Of a stretch of 64,000 bases of DNA, positions 48,943 through 57,519 are shown one piece after another. How positions within the stretch are numbered: position 1 is the stretch's first letter; each line of letters starts with the position of its first letter. The stretch lies in NCBI GenBank assembly GCA_024138025.1, contig JAMXBD010000056.1:744001-808000 (forward strand), given 5' to 3'. The DNA is from Combretum micranthum. Its lineage: Eukaryota; Streptophyta; Magnoliopsida; Myrtales; Combretaceae. A program made the translations under genes and the position numbers. The notes under the pieces were generated by a model. That model did no database searches. It had not been told where the DNA came from and worked only from the letters and a program-made list of their open reading frames with translations.

Positions 48943-51096
48943 TATACCAAATCAAGTGGAGAGCAGGAGCAGCTGCAATCTGGCAAAAATAATGTTCTTT
49001 TGAATATGGATGGTTCAGGACTGGACAAATTCGCTTCCGTACAAAACTTGAGAGCTGGTATGATACATCTAGGGTCCAACAAACTAGCCCAAGACAATTT
49101 TAGTCCTAATTCAGCGGGTAACATTGATATTGGTGGTGAGACTAAATAGCATAATTTTATGAGTCCAAGACAACATTATGCTTCACAACGGTATGATCAT
49201 GCTTCTGCTTCGCAAGGATTTAGACTGAGATTGGCTCCTCCTTCACAAGGCCTGCCTAATTCTAGTTTATCAATTTCTTCTGAGGTCCATCGCGTTCTGT
49301 AAACAGTCCAGGTTCAACTCAAGAAAGTACTGAATTAAGAGAGAAGAGACAAATGTGGCCATCTTCTCCATCTTTTCAGTCATTTTTGCCTCAACAGGAA
49401 TCATCTCAAAGAGGTCCTTGGGATATGAAGTCTACTGCTCCTAAACAAAACAGGATAGATTCATGTGTCAATATGCAAAGAAAGTTTGTTGAAGCATTGC
49501 TATCTTGTCCTTTACACTTAAGAAACCAGCTTCATAGCAAACTTATGTCCAGTGCAGCTGTATTACAAAATGCAAACCAGTTAGCAAAGTTTCCTACTAT
49601 TGCTAGCAGATATCCTACCTTTAATGTGGCTTCCTTACAGGATGCTTCTCGGCAGATCAATTCTAGTGCCCTCACTCAACAATATCCAGTCTTAGAGTCT
49701 GTTGCTGTGTCTCAGAATTCTTCCATGCACTCTGCTTCTCAGCAAGATAGTTTTTTGGCAAGGCCTCGGATCATACAGACATCTATCCCACCAAAGCAGC
49801 ATTCATCTTCTGTTGAACCTCAGTCCACATCATCTGATTTATCAAAGCACAGTGTTGAGAAAACTTCGTTGGCTTCAGAAGGGTTAAATCATCAGAATGC
49901 ACAGATAGTTCGATTTTCACCAGAGGCACGATCTATGAATTTGCCTAGCGATAGTTATAACAATGGGAAAGAGAGTCTTCAGCAGCAAGCTTCATTTGAA
50001 ATTTCTGGTTCTCCTCGTTATGGAGATTTACGCCAGGGAGAAGATGATGTAAAGAGTAGGTTTTCAGATGCCAATGCTAGCTCATCTTTATCTCATTATC
50101 ATCAGCATAACGTATACCAAGCACATAATGCCAGCCTTGGCCATGTTGCTTCAGAAAGGAAAGCAGGACCCAGAAGCTCATTTGACCTTTCCCACCCCAT
50201 TTCTCAAGGTCAAAGCCAATCTTTACTGCACCAGATGCAAGCAATGAAGTATGGACAAAGTGATATAAGTAAGATGTCAAACATTCAGCAGACTGCCCCA
50301 CTACCAGGATCGCATTCACAAACGTATTTAAGGATAACAAACCAGTGGATGATGTACTGAATTCAGCATCACAACTCAATTCGTCTCAACCAGCAGGCAA
50401 CAAGGTTGCTGAACCAAAAGTGGATGGAAGAATGCTAGCTCCACCCCAAATGTCAGTGAGTGATGGACGACCTTTGCAAGAGACCTGCCAGGCTGTTAGC
50501 AATAGCATCTCATCTAGCCATGTAGAGTAAGCCCAAAGCAGCCTTAATATGACGACGCCTTTGTTTAATCAATCCACTCTCTTTCAGAATGGACAGATGC
50601 TACCTCTACCTATCTTTAATTCAGCACTTGCAAAGAATGCCATGGAGCATATCTCCCTTAGGAAGCTTCCTCCTAATTTTCTTGCACAAGTATCCGTAGA
50701 TAAAGTGAACTGTGCTGAAGCTTCTGTGGGTGGCAGGGTCATTCCTAATGCAGCAAGCAGCTTGGTTGAGAAAGATCCCTCCATGATTCCTCATGTATTG
50801 GACTCTCATGTCGTTGAAGAAATCTCAACTATCGTGAGACCCAAAAAACGCAAATCCTTGTCAGCTGAGCTCTCACCATGGCATAAGGAAGTAATGCAGG
50901 GAATCCAGGAGCTTCAGCATATCAGTGAGGCTGAAGAAGAATGGGTAAAGGCCACTAATCAACTCATTGAGAAGGTGGGAGATGGTATGATGGAAGATGG
51001 GCATCCAAGGCTTCAAGCAAAAAGAAGGCCTATTTTGACCACACAACTTATGTAGCAACTGCTTCGTGCAGTGCTAGGATCCTTTCTTGCAGCATT
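48943..51096 (+). pseudogene. Captured fragment of a plant dentin-sialophosphoprotein-like gene
   Basis: This is the largest capture. The order agrees with plant proteins annotated as dentin sialophosphoprotein-like (function unknown; low-complexity, Ser/Gln-rich, probably nuclear). SQGFRLRLAPPSQGLPNS (about 49215-49268) comes first, then a 335-codon Ser/Gln-rich stretch (49353-50360) with SLLHQMQAMK near its end, then TLFQNGQMLPL (50577). The conserved C-terminal block follows: RPKKRKSLSAELSPWHKEV, EEEWVKATNQLIEKV, then AKRRPILTTQLM (50838-51055) and QLLR after a stop. Damage: a stop at 49147, a frameshift near 49295, a frameshift near 50345, and stops at 50528 and 51053. The extreme C-terminus (beyond QLLR) is cut off by the BIG piece. 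Confidence 0.75.
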
Positions 51097-51256
51097 CTCA
51101 TGACAATTGCTACAAATTCCATGCTTATCCGTCACTGGTCTACTGCAACGTGGACACTGCAGGGGTTCTAGGGACAAAGCTTGAAAATTCTTATAGAAAG
51201 AATAAAGCTCAATCATGAAGTTACATGCAGTAATTGGGATGGGAAATTCCACTTTC
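51097..51256 (-). pseudogene. BIG: Captured fragment of BIG, piece b (opposite strand)
   Basis: The minus strand reads EFPIPITACNFMIELYSFY, then QALSLEPLQCPRCSRPVTD and KHGICSNCHENA, a cysteine-rich zinc-binding block conserved in plant BIG. The next residues (ARKDPS) are no longer BIG; the DSPP-like fragment begins there on the other strand, so the junction is near 51097. It comes from a different part of BIG than piece a and lies in the opposite direction. About 50 residues are present, without a stop. Confidence 0.85.
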
Positions 51257-52238
51257 AACTCAAATTGATTGAAAGGAAAATAATAGACATTTCAAATAAT
51301 CTGTTGGCCTTGTATGAAAAACTGAGAATGCAGCTTCATACTTCCATAACAAAAAATTAGCAAGGAGCTAGCAAAAATGATAATTAAGAGATCAACCGAC
51401 AATGAACCCGACGTTTCAACAAACAAAGCTATTCAGTGGTAGCATTATACAGTTTTTTTTTATAATATATATTTAAGATGAGTTAGAAAGACCATATGCT
51501 TCTTAGAGGAAGAAAGGGGTTACCATTTTTTTTTCTTTTAGCCTGTGTGAGCGTTGGACTATATATATATATATGCATGATCTTCTTGCCTGGTCCCAGA
51601 ATGAGAATTAAAGGCCAAAACAAAGAGATGACAACCTTAGAAAAAGACGCCATTGCTTTTGCCGTTACCTTGCTGCTGGAGCAAATAAAGAAAATAAGAA
51701 TATCGTGGACGAGGAGAATAACGGAAAAGCTATCCGTTCGTACCGCAAGTAAATCAAATTTTAACACCTCCTTAATGGTACAAAGCTTGTACAATGAATA
51801 TGCTGGCATGCAGAGGGACATGAAAATGACGAGGAGAATAATGGAAAAGCTTTCCGTTCGTACCGCAAGCAAATCAAATTTTAGTACCTCCTTAATGGTA
51901 CAAAGCTTGTACTATGAACATGCTAGCATGCAGAGGGACATGACAATGTGGACATGAAATTTACGTGGGCTTCAATGGTTAGTCTTAAAACAGGTGGCCT
52001 TTTCTTAAGGAAGTAGACCAACATATTTCAATATACACATTTACATCAGACTTTGAAAGGAAGCATGAATTTATGGGACATGTCATCCAAATACGATAAA
52101 AGCTAAATAGCTTATTAAGTGGATGAAATGATGGAATTAGTAATTTACATGATTTTAAATGGCAGACATTAAAGTGGATTTAGCCTTGATTTGGATTGGT
52201 TGACCCAGCAAGCTTTGTAAAGCCATTATTACTATTGT
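51257..52238. other. Unassigned captured DNA with a 120-bp duplication
   Basis: Between the BIG piece b and ARC6 fragments no host gene was recognised. The plus-strand frame 51496-51957 (153 codons) and minus-strand frame 51483-51872 both span the 120-bp duplication; neither resembles a family I know. The DNA could be intron of BIG or ARC6. Confidence 0.5.
51708..51947. repeat. Exact-period 120-bp tandem duplication
   Basis: GACGAGGAGAATAA starts at 51708 and at 51828. The two 120-bp units differ at only about ten positions and keep frame, so the plus-strand reading repeats a 40-residue segment (KLSVRTASKSNF...SLMVQSLY). Confidence 0.9.
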
Positions 52239-52530
52239 TTATTCATCAAGCTCCCCTACAAGCAGAGAACAAAGTCCTCTCTCCAATGCAAAGTCTATCT
52301 CACGATTTTCTCTAGGAATATAAGCAGAGCTAGGATTTCCTAAAGCAGTTTTAGTTTGCTGAAGTTGTTGGAACAAGTTATCAACATCTGGTATGAGATG
52401 AGGTTTCTTCCGAACAAAGGCTTGGGCAACAAGTGCAAGTGCCACCCCATAAACTTAAAAACTTACAGTAGGAATATTACTAGGAATTGCAGTAAACACA
52501 TCAAGCTGCTCTGATATTGTCATTCGGAAA
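52239..52530 (-). pseudogene. ARC6: Captured fragment of ARC6 (chloroplast division)
   Basis: The minus strand reads RMTISEQLDVFTAIPSNIP, a stop, VYGVALALVAQAFVRKKP, DVDNLFQQLQQTK, then YIPRENREIDFALERGL and CSLLVGELDE, where the homology ends. This tracks ARC6, the inner-envelope J-like protein of about 800 residues that anchors the FtsZ ring for plastid division. Roughly 95 residues of its stromal N-terminal half are present, with one in-frame stop (near 52455). It is too short to work. Confidence 0.9.
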
Positions 52531-52624
52531 AAAAAAAACCCTCATTCATGAAATTTTCACGAGTGAACTTGATAGAAACTGCATGTTCAGCTGTCGCTCC
52601 ATTAATTGGTCAATTGTCCTTCTC

Positions 52625-52877
52625 TGCTTCAATATCCAAAAACGTCCTGCACCAATTGCTGTAGCTGCTGCTCCAAAAGGGCCATTTGTTCCTCTGGACA
52701 ATTTATTGCAGAGTAAAGCAGAACTTGGATGGAAGGGACCGGAGTCATCAAGCATGACAAATTCTCCTCAGTCTTCTCACATAACTCTTGCAAAGCATTG
52801 TTGCCCTCTATTGGATATTGATTTGAATGCCATTGATGAAAGATTATTTGAAGATAAAGTGCTCAAAATTCAACTCT
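52625..52877 (+). pseudogene. Captured fragment of a SUO-like BAH/TFIIS (GW-repeat) protein
   Basis: The frame reads APIAVAAAPKGPFVPLDN, LLQSKAELGWKGPES and PLLDIDLNAIDERLFED. In plant SUO-type proteins the same order (TAAAKGPFVPP, LLRSKGELGWKG, LDIDLNVPDERILED) occurs near the C-terminus. SUO acts in microRNA-dependent translational repression and carries N-terminal BAH and TFIIS domains, which are absent here. About 80 of some 1,600 residues are present, open to the stop at 52877. Confidence 0.75.
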
Positions 52878-52889
52878 AGCAACGGCTTT

Positions 52890-53150
52890 ACCTACTCATG
52901 GCCTGTGCTCGTTTAGGTGCCTTGAAGTTTGACAAATAAATTCATGCCTATATTATCCGAAACAAATATGAGCCTACAATTTTACATGTTGACAACTGTC
53001 TTATTGATATGCACCCAAATGTATCTCATGAATGTAGTGCAAGTCTTTGCAGTATGAAATCTAAGGACTTAATCTCATGGACTTTGATGATTATGGGATG
53101 TGTTAATCATGGATGCTTTGATGAGGCCATTAGTACATTGAGATTGATGC
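52890..53150 (+). pseudogene. Captured fragment of a PLS-type PPR gene
   Basis: Reading across 52893-53150 gives LLMACARLGALKF, a stop, IHAYIIRNKYEP, DNCLIDM, a diverged stretch, then MKSKDLISWTLMIMGCVN and GCFDEAISTLRLMQ. The spacing and words (HAYIIRN, CLIDMY, SWTxMI, G...EAI..F..M) match PPR proteins of the PLS class, which bind organellar RNA. Only two to three 35-residue repeats remain. An A-run at 53150-53163 ends it. Confidence 0.7.
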
Positions 53151-53454
53151 AAAAAAAAAAAAAAACATACATCTTCACGTCCCTTTGCATATTGCAGTAG
53201 TGTGGCCAAACATATTGGAAATTGTCCATGGAAGCCGAGGCTTACATCAGTTCAAATTTTATGGTAGAATACATGGTAGTCAATAGCACAGGTCTGTATC
53301 TGCTTAGACCTAATGGATCAGAGGTCGTAATTTGGGTCACCTTTGCAGTATCTGATTTTCGAATTGTCAAATTGCGTTCCCCTGGTCAGTTGATGGCTCA
53401 TCTTTGTCTTCAGCCTGTGCCATTCGTAACTAAAAATGTATCGCAGCTTGCACT
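53151..53454. other. Unassigned segment between PPR and NPF fragments
   Basis: The plus strand is open from 53222 (MEAEAYISSNFMVEYM...) into the NPF fragment, but the first 75 or so residues do not resemble an NPF transporter or any family I recognise. It may be another small host fragment. Confidence 0.4.
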
Positions 53455-54205
53455 TCAGGGAATGGTTGTGGTATCATTAGCAATATCTTTACCAACACTA
53501 AAGCCTCCAATATGTGACCCTGGAGTCATGGATGAGCATTGCCCTCTAAAAATCTATGAAATTTCAGTTATTCTATTTCGCTTTGTACATTGTTGCAATT
53601 GGGATTAGTAGAATAAAGCCAAACATATCTAGCATGGGGGCGGACCAATTCGACAATTTCTACTCGAAAGAGAGAATCCAGAAAGTTTCTTTCTTCAACT
53701 GGTGGATGCTAGTGTTTTAATAATGAACCTATAGACAAGAAAATAGATGTTACGGAGGTAGTTATATCACCCAGGCAATTGCTCTTGCTTTTGGCATCTC
53801 AATTTTCATAAGAGGCATTCCATGTTATAAGCATAAAAGGCCTTTGGGCAATCCACTCACAAGAATAGCTAGAGTGTTGGCGGCTACTGTAAGGAAATGG
53901 AATGTTCCTATATCAGATGACCCTAAAGAGTTTCATGGGTTGAGTTTCACAGAGTATGCGCGAACTGGAAAATTTAGAGTTGATAACACACCATTATTAA
54001 GTCACAAAGCTTTAGTTAAAACTGGATCAAATTCTCCATGGATGCTATGTCCAATCACCCATGTTGAAGAAACAAAGCAAATGATTAAGATTATCCCAAC
54101 TTTGGTTGTAGCTTCTCAAAACGTAGAATATTTTTGGTCAAAGCAATCTTGGATAGATGCTTTCGAACCTGAGCTCAGCAATTACACAGCTGACATCTGC
54201 CATCT
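53455..54205 (+). pseudogene. Captured fragment of an NPF (NRT1/PTR) transporter
   Basis: It reads VVVSLAISLPTLKPPICD, a frameshift near 53580, then YIVAIGISRIKPNISSMGAD, QFDNFYSKERIQKVSFFNWW, a stop, and after another break IFIRGIPCYKHKRPLGNP, LTRIARVLAATVRKW and TGSNSPWMLCPITHVEE. These are the hallmark segments of plant NPF proteins: the KPN...GADQFD loop, NWW, and the central R-x-x-x-A-xx-KW segment with WxLCPVTQVEE. The family moves nitrate, peptides or hormones across membranes with 12 helices. About 220 of some 580 residues are present. The similarity fades after 54110 (KQSWID...). Confidence 0.85.
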
Positions 54206-54580
54206 GCCATCAATCCTTTTGGGACTCTTCCAGCCATGCCTTAGGTGTCAATTAGCCGGCTGGAAATGGTTCTTTTATAAATATGGAAAATCTGAATTCC
54301 TAAAGATGTAGCATCATAGATTGCCATCTATTGTCACAGGAGGACAGCAACATAAATATATGGAACTTACTTTGTTCAGCAAAATATTGAGCTCTATTCC
54401 GATTTTGAGATGTACAGATTGAAGTCCTACATTGAAAAGGCAAGTGCATTGGCAGGAATATATGAAGAGGATGATATTAATAGAACTTGGTCATTTCTCT
54501 AGATATATAAAGTTAGTTTAGAGGCTGAAATTTCTGTTAGTCAGTCAGAAATTGTTCATGTTGCCATAGACATTTGATGT
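54206..54580. other. Unassigned segment between NPF and CCCH fragments
   Basis: No frame matches a family I recognise (GGQQHKYMELTLFSKIL is readable at 54342-54392). It may include NPF tail sequence or another small capture. Confidence 0.4.
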
Positions 54581-55182
54581 GATCATTAAGAACTGACATT
54601 AAGAATAGCATGTATGCTATTGATGAGTTTTACATGTTTCAATATAAGGTCAGACCGTGCTCCCGGGCAATACTCTCACGATTGGACTGAATGTCCGTTT
54701 GTCCACCCTGGGGAAAATGCTTGCAAAAGAGACCTTAAGTTTCATTACAGCTGTGTACCTTGCTCTGATTTTCACAAGGGAACATGTCGTTGTGGAGATA
54801 TGTGTGAATATGCTCATGGAGTCTTTGAGTGCTGGGTACACCTTGCTTAATACTGTACACGACTTTATAAGGATGGTACCAGTCGTAACAGGCATGTTTG
54901 CTTCTTTGCTCATACAGCTTAGGAGCTCCAACCATCGTATGTCTCTACTAGAGCTGCAGTTCCTTCGCCAAGATCATCTGCAACTATTGCCAACGTTATG
55001 GACATGGCTGCTGCCATGAGCATGTTCCCTAGTTCGCCCTCATCTCTCTCTATGACGCGTAATTCTCCATTCACTCAGCCCCTGTCACCATCAGCTAATG
55101 TTGGTTCACCATCGTTAATGGCATGGCCACAAGCAAATGTGTCGATGCTTCGGCTCCCTGGAAGCAATCTTCAATCCGATTA
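54581..55182 (+). pseudogene. Captured fragment of an RR-type tandem CCCH zinc-finger gene
   Basis: It starts AIDEFYMFQYKVRPCSRA (about 54618-54668, then a frameshift) and reads SHDWTECPFVHPGENA, FHYSCVPCSDFHKGTC, CGDMCEYAHGVFECW, a stop, then DGTSRNRHVCFFAHT, a stop, and the C-terminal MDMAAAMSMFPSSPSS, SPFTQPLSPSAN and LRLPGSNLQS. This matches the plant RR-TZF proteins (C3H30/C3H56-like), with the arginine-rich region before two CCCH fingers; they bind RNA and act in stress and hormone responses. The N-terminal ankyrin repeats are absent. Only two stops (near 54849 and 54928) and one frameshift over about 200 residues make it one of the better preserved captures. Confidence 0.9.
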
Positions 55183-55184
55183 AC

Positions 55185-55480
55185 TTACGCATCATGCAGC
55201 TGTTCCTTACCATTCATGTCTCCTGACACAGGACTAGCATCTCCAGAGGGATACATTTCATAACTAAAGCATAATGATTTACCATAGGGTGTTTCCAATT
55301 GAGCAACACATTTATCATTATTTGGACAGTCAGCACTGGCACTTGTGATATCAGACATCTCATTAAGAGGAACCATCTAAACGCTGGGAATCGGGTCTAA
55401 CATTCGATTGGCCATTTATTGGATGTAAAATATCAGCAGAAGCTTCAAGGATAGTATTAAGATCGATTATAGCTTTACTA
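55185..55480 (-). pseudogene. Unidentified captured gene fragment, minus strand
   Basis: The minus strand reads KAIIDLNTILEASADILHPI (about 55410-55470), then after a frameshift near 55380 a 63-codon frame VPLNEMSDITSASADCPNND, VAQLETPYGKSLCFSY, PVSGDMNGKEQ. The compositional character is that of an exon. I could not settle the source; a MYB3R-like factor crossed my mind from the AQLETPYGSLCY-like words but is not supported enough to name. Confidence 0.4.
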
Positions 55481-55983
55481 TCTTCAACACCAAACACACT
55501 TCAATCCTTTAGCAGTGTTGGGGTTTTTATGAGAGAAGTGATGATCCAACAATGGTTTCTGCAACGTATCCACACTTGAAAATACCAAAATATTCATGCT
55601 GCTCATTCTCCACTTAGTTGATACTTCCATAGGCACAAAATTAAACATAAAAGTCCTTGTTTGCTTGACTTCAAAAACTGTAGATTTGGCTCAACCATAA
55701 CCAAAGTAACTCAAGCTTGAACTACAGAAGCTCAGTCAAGGCCAGCCTTGGCACTCCGCATTTTGAGAATGAGCACTCTAGCCTTGTATAACAAGGTACT
55801 CAGATTGACGATGACATTAAGATCCTGCGACACAACTTATTGGTAAAAAATATGTTCAATTGCGAAAATGTACTTGGTAGCAATGCAGCTATGTTGTGGC
55901 GTACATGCGCTGATGGAATCCTTGTCTATTTATCAAAGGTTGAAATAATGCCTAAACCCCTCCGATGAGACTCGAAGGACTTT
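55481..55983. other. 3' noncoding interior of the Tat/Ogre element
   Basis: No gene recognised. A perfect small hairpin CCTTGTATAACAAGG lies at about 55781-55795. The DNA leads directly into the polypurine tract. Confidence 0.5.
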
Positions 55984-55998
55984 GGTCAGGGGGCAAAA
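55984..55998 (+). promoter_or_regulatory. Polypurine tract
   Basis: GGTCAGGGGGCAAAA directly precedes the TG of the 3' LTR, the expected site for plus-strand DNA priming. Confidence 0.75.
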
Positions 55999-56651
55999 TG
56001 TAGACATATGGATTCCATTGTGAAGGATTTAAGCCTGATTTATTATTTAGATTTAACTCTCTAGGTTAAAGTGACAAGGCTTAGAGAGTTAGGCCCAATT
56101 ATATTGGGATGATCATGGGAGTTTTGGCATGGTAGGCTTGGAGTAGGGCTCGTTGGAATTGGCCTGTCCAATTCCAATTTTTCTCAAATTGGCTCACACA
56201 CATTGTAAATGAAGGCCTTAAAGGGCCTAGGTTCACAAGGAGCCCACATTCATATCCATAATGAGGGGACTCATCCTAGCCGTTGGTCGTCGGTCTCATC
56301 TGACGGACAACATCGACAACTAGATTCTCTATAAATACCTTGAGTCCTTACCTCATTGCGATAAGGTGAAATCTTGAAAAAACACTGTCGTGCTGTTGGA
56401 TTTCCATCTCTGTGAATCAATTACTCGACTCACTCAAAAACGCACATGACATTCATGGTATTTAGTGAGGTTGATGCTTTCTAGCTCCCTCACCTATTAC
56501 ACGTGTGTTAGAGCCTATTGAGACTACCTACTTCTCCTCCCTACATGATTCTCTCTTGATCACCCTTGCACATGATATTTCCTAGGTCACGTGTAGTGCG
56601 ATAGTCATGAGGCACGCACGTGATCGTCGCATCCGGATTCATACCCACACA
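55999..56651 (+). repeat. 3' LTR of the Tat/Ogre element
   Basis: TGTAGACATATGG...CATACCCACACA. Direct repeat of 42863-43518 with roughly 50 differences by hand count. TATA-like CTATAAATACC is conserved at about 56329. Followed by CCAGT, matching the CCAAT before the 5' LTR. Confidence 0.9.
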
Positions 56652-56656
56652 CCAGT

Positions 56657-57062
56657 TATAACAAAAATACACGTAAACGGGCTATATCAGATATTTTTAG
56701 ATTCCAAAAAATTATAAAACTGATATTTTTAGAATCCTCATTATTATGAGTCTAATGGTATTATCGTAATATTTTTACTAGTTGATGTACATGGACACGA
56801 TTCTCAAAATTTATTCTCGTTCGGGTCCGAAAGGAACGAAATTTTGACGAATATGATATTTTTAAGCTTCATTGTATTAGTATGGACTATCAATTATTAT
56901 TAACTTAATTTCATTGTTTAAGGGTTTAGAGCGCGGAATAGCCGGATGTAAATTCACTAGAGTTTGTTATTGCTCTAGATTGACTTTAGGGTTCCAGTTT
57001 GACTTTCGACATTTTTACTTATTCGTGAGATCATAAAATTTTAGGGTTTTTGACCGTGTTAT
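56657..57062 (-). mobile_element. Large solo LTR 3, right portion
   Basis: When 42858-56651 is removed, the joined sequence (ACAAATAAAATACCAGTTAT then AACAAAAATACACGTAAAC) aligns in reverse complement with LTR 2 at 18120-18200 without a gap. It proceeds to the LTR start near 57062 (CATAAAATTTTAGGGTTT pairs with AAACCCTCAAAGTTTTATG). Confidence 0.8.
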
Positions 57063-57515
57063 ATTTTTTATTCAAAATTTATGTTTTACTTTATTTTTAT
57101 AATTTATTTAAAATTTTTCAGCTCCTAGAATTGTTTAATCTAGCCTAGGGTTACGTGTTGACTTAGTTTGACATTTTGGTATTAATTGAAATTCTTGATT
57201 CAAAAATTAACCGAAGAGTCTAAGGCTTTTGTATTTTGTCATTGAGTGATATTTGGTTATATTGTCTTGAATTGCCTATTAGGGATCGGATAGATGATTT
57301 GTTTCACGTATGGATTTCGAATCAAATAATTATTAAATTTCTATTTTTATTTTTAAAGGTTCTCTTTTCCTTAAGGTTTTTGAAAGTTCGTATTTTGTCC
57401 AGGTTTAGGATTCAATTTTAACTTAGGTCAGTTTTCAAGGTTTTAGTTTTTGGCGTTTAACTCTACGATTATTTTCTAAGAGTTATGGAAAATTTAGGAG
57501 TTTACACATGTTGCG
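57063..57515. other. Intergenic DNA
   Basis: AT-rich, T-heavy sequence between LTR 3 and Helitron copy 2. No feature recognised; the frame 57236-57421 is unsupported. Confidence 0.5.
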
Positions 57516-57519
57516 TTTG

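Larger units (their letters stand above)
42863..56651 (+). mobile_element. Tat/Ogre-type Ty3/gypsy retrotransposon carrying host gene fragments (13.8 kb)
   Basis: Two LTRs of 656 and 653 bp (42863-43518, 55999-56651) bound it, with a near-perfect 5-bp target duplication CCAAT/CCAGT. A primer site resembling tRNA-Arg follows the 5' LTR and a polypurine tract precedes the 3' LTR. gag and aspartic protease remain as pseudogenes (43563-46110). No reverse transcriptase, RNase H or integrase motif was found. 46350-48780 is noncoding with tandem repeats; 48784-55480 holds pieces of unrelated plant genes on both strands. Hand comparison of the LTRs gives roughly 7-8% difference, so insertion is not recent. 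It must have moved with proteins supplied in trans, or gained the fragments after insertion. Confidence 0.85.

Noticed and set aside
50077..50379. 100-codon minus-strand frame opposite the DSPP-like fragment
   Set aside because: Shadow frame; the plus strand carries the recognisable family order.
54650..55019. Alternative frames over the CCCH fragment (93 codons minus, 120 codons plus)
   Set aside because: They are shadows of the CCCH reading, which has the clear family motifs.
55185..55480. Identification of the minus-strand fragment as a MYB3R gene
   Set aside because: Only a few words resemble it; not enough to name.
55781..55795. Hairpin CCTTGTATAACAAGG as a Helitron 3' terminus for the gene block
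   Set aside because: No CTAG/CTRR sequence follows at the required distance and it is not GC-rich; kept only as a structural note.
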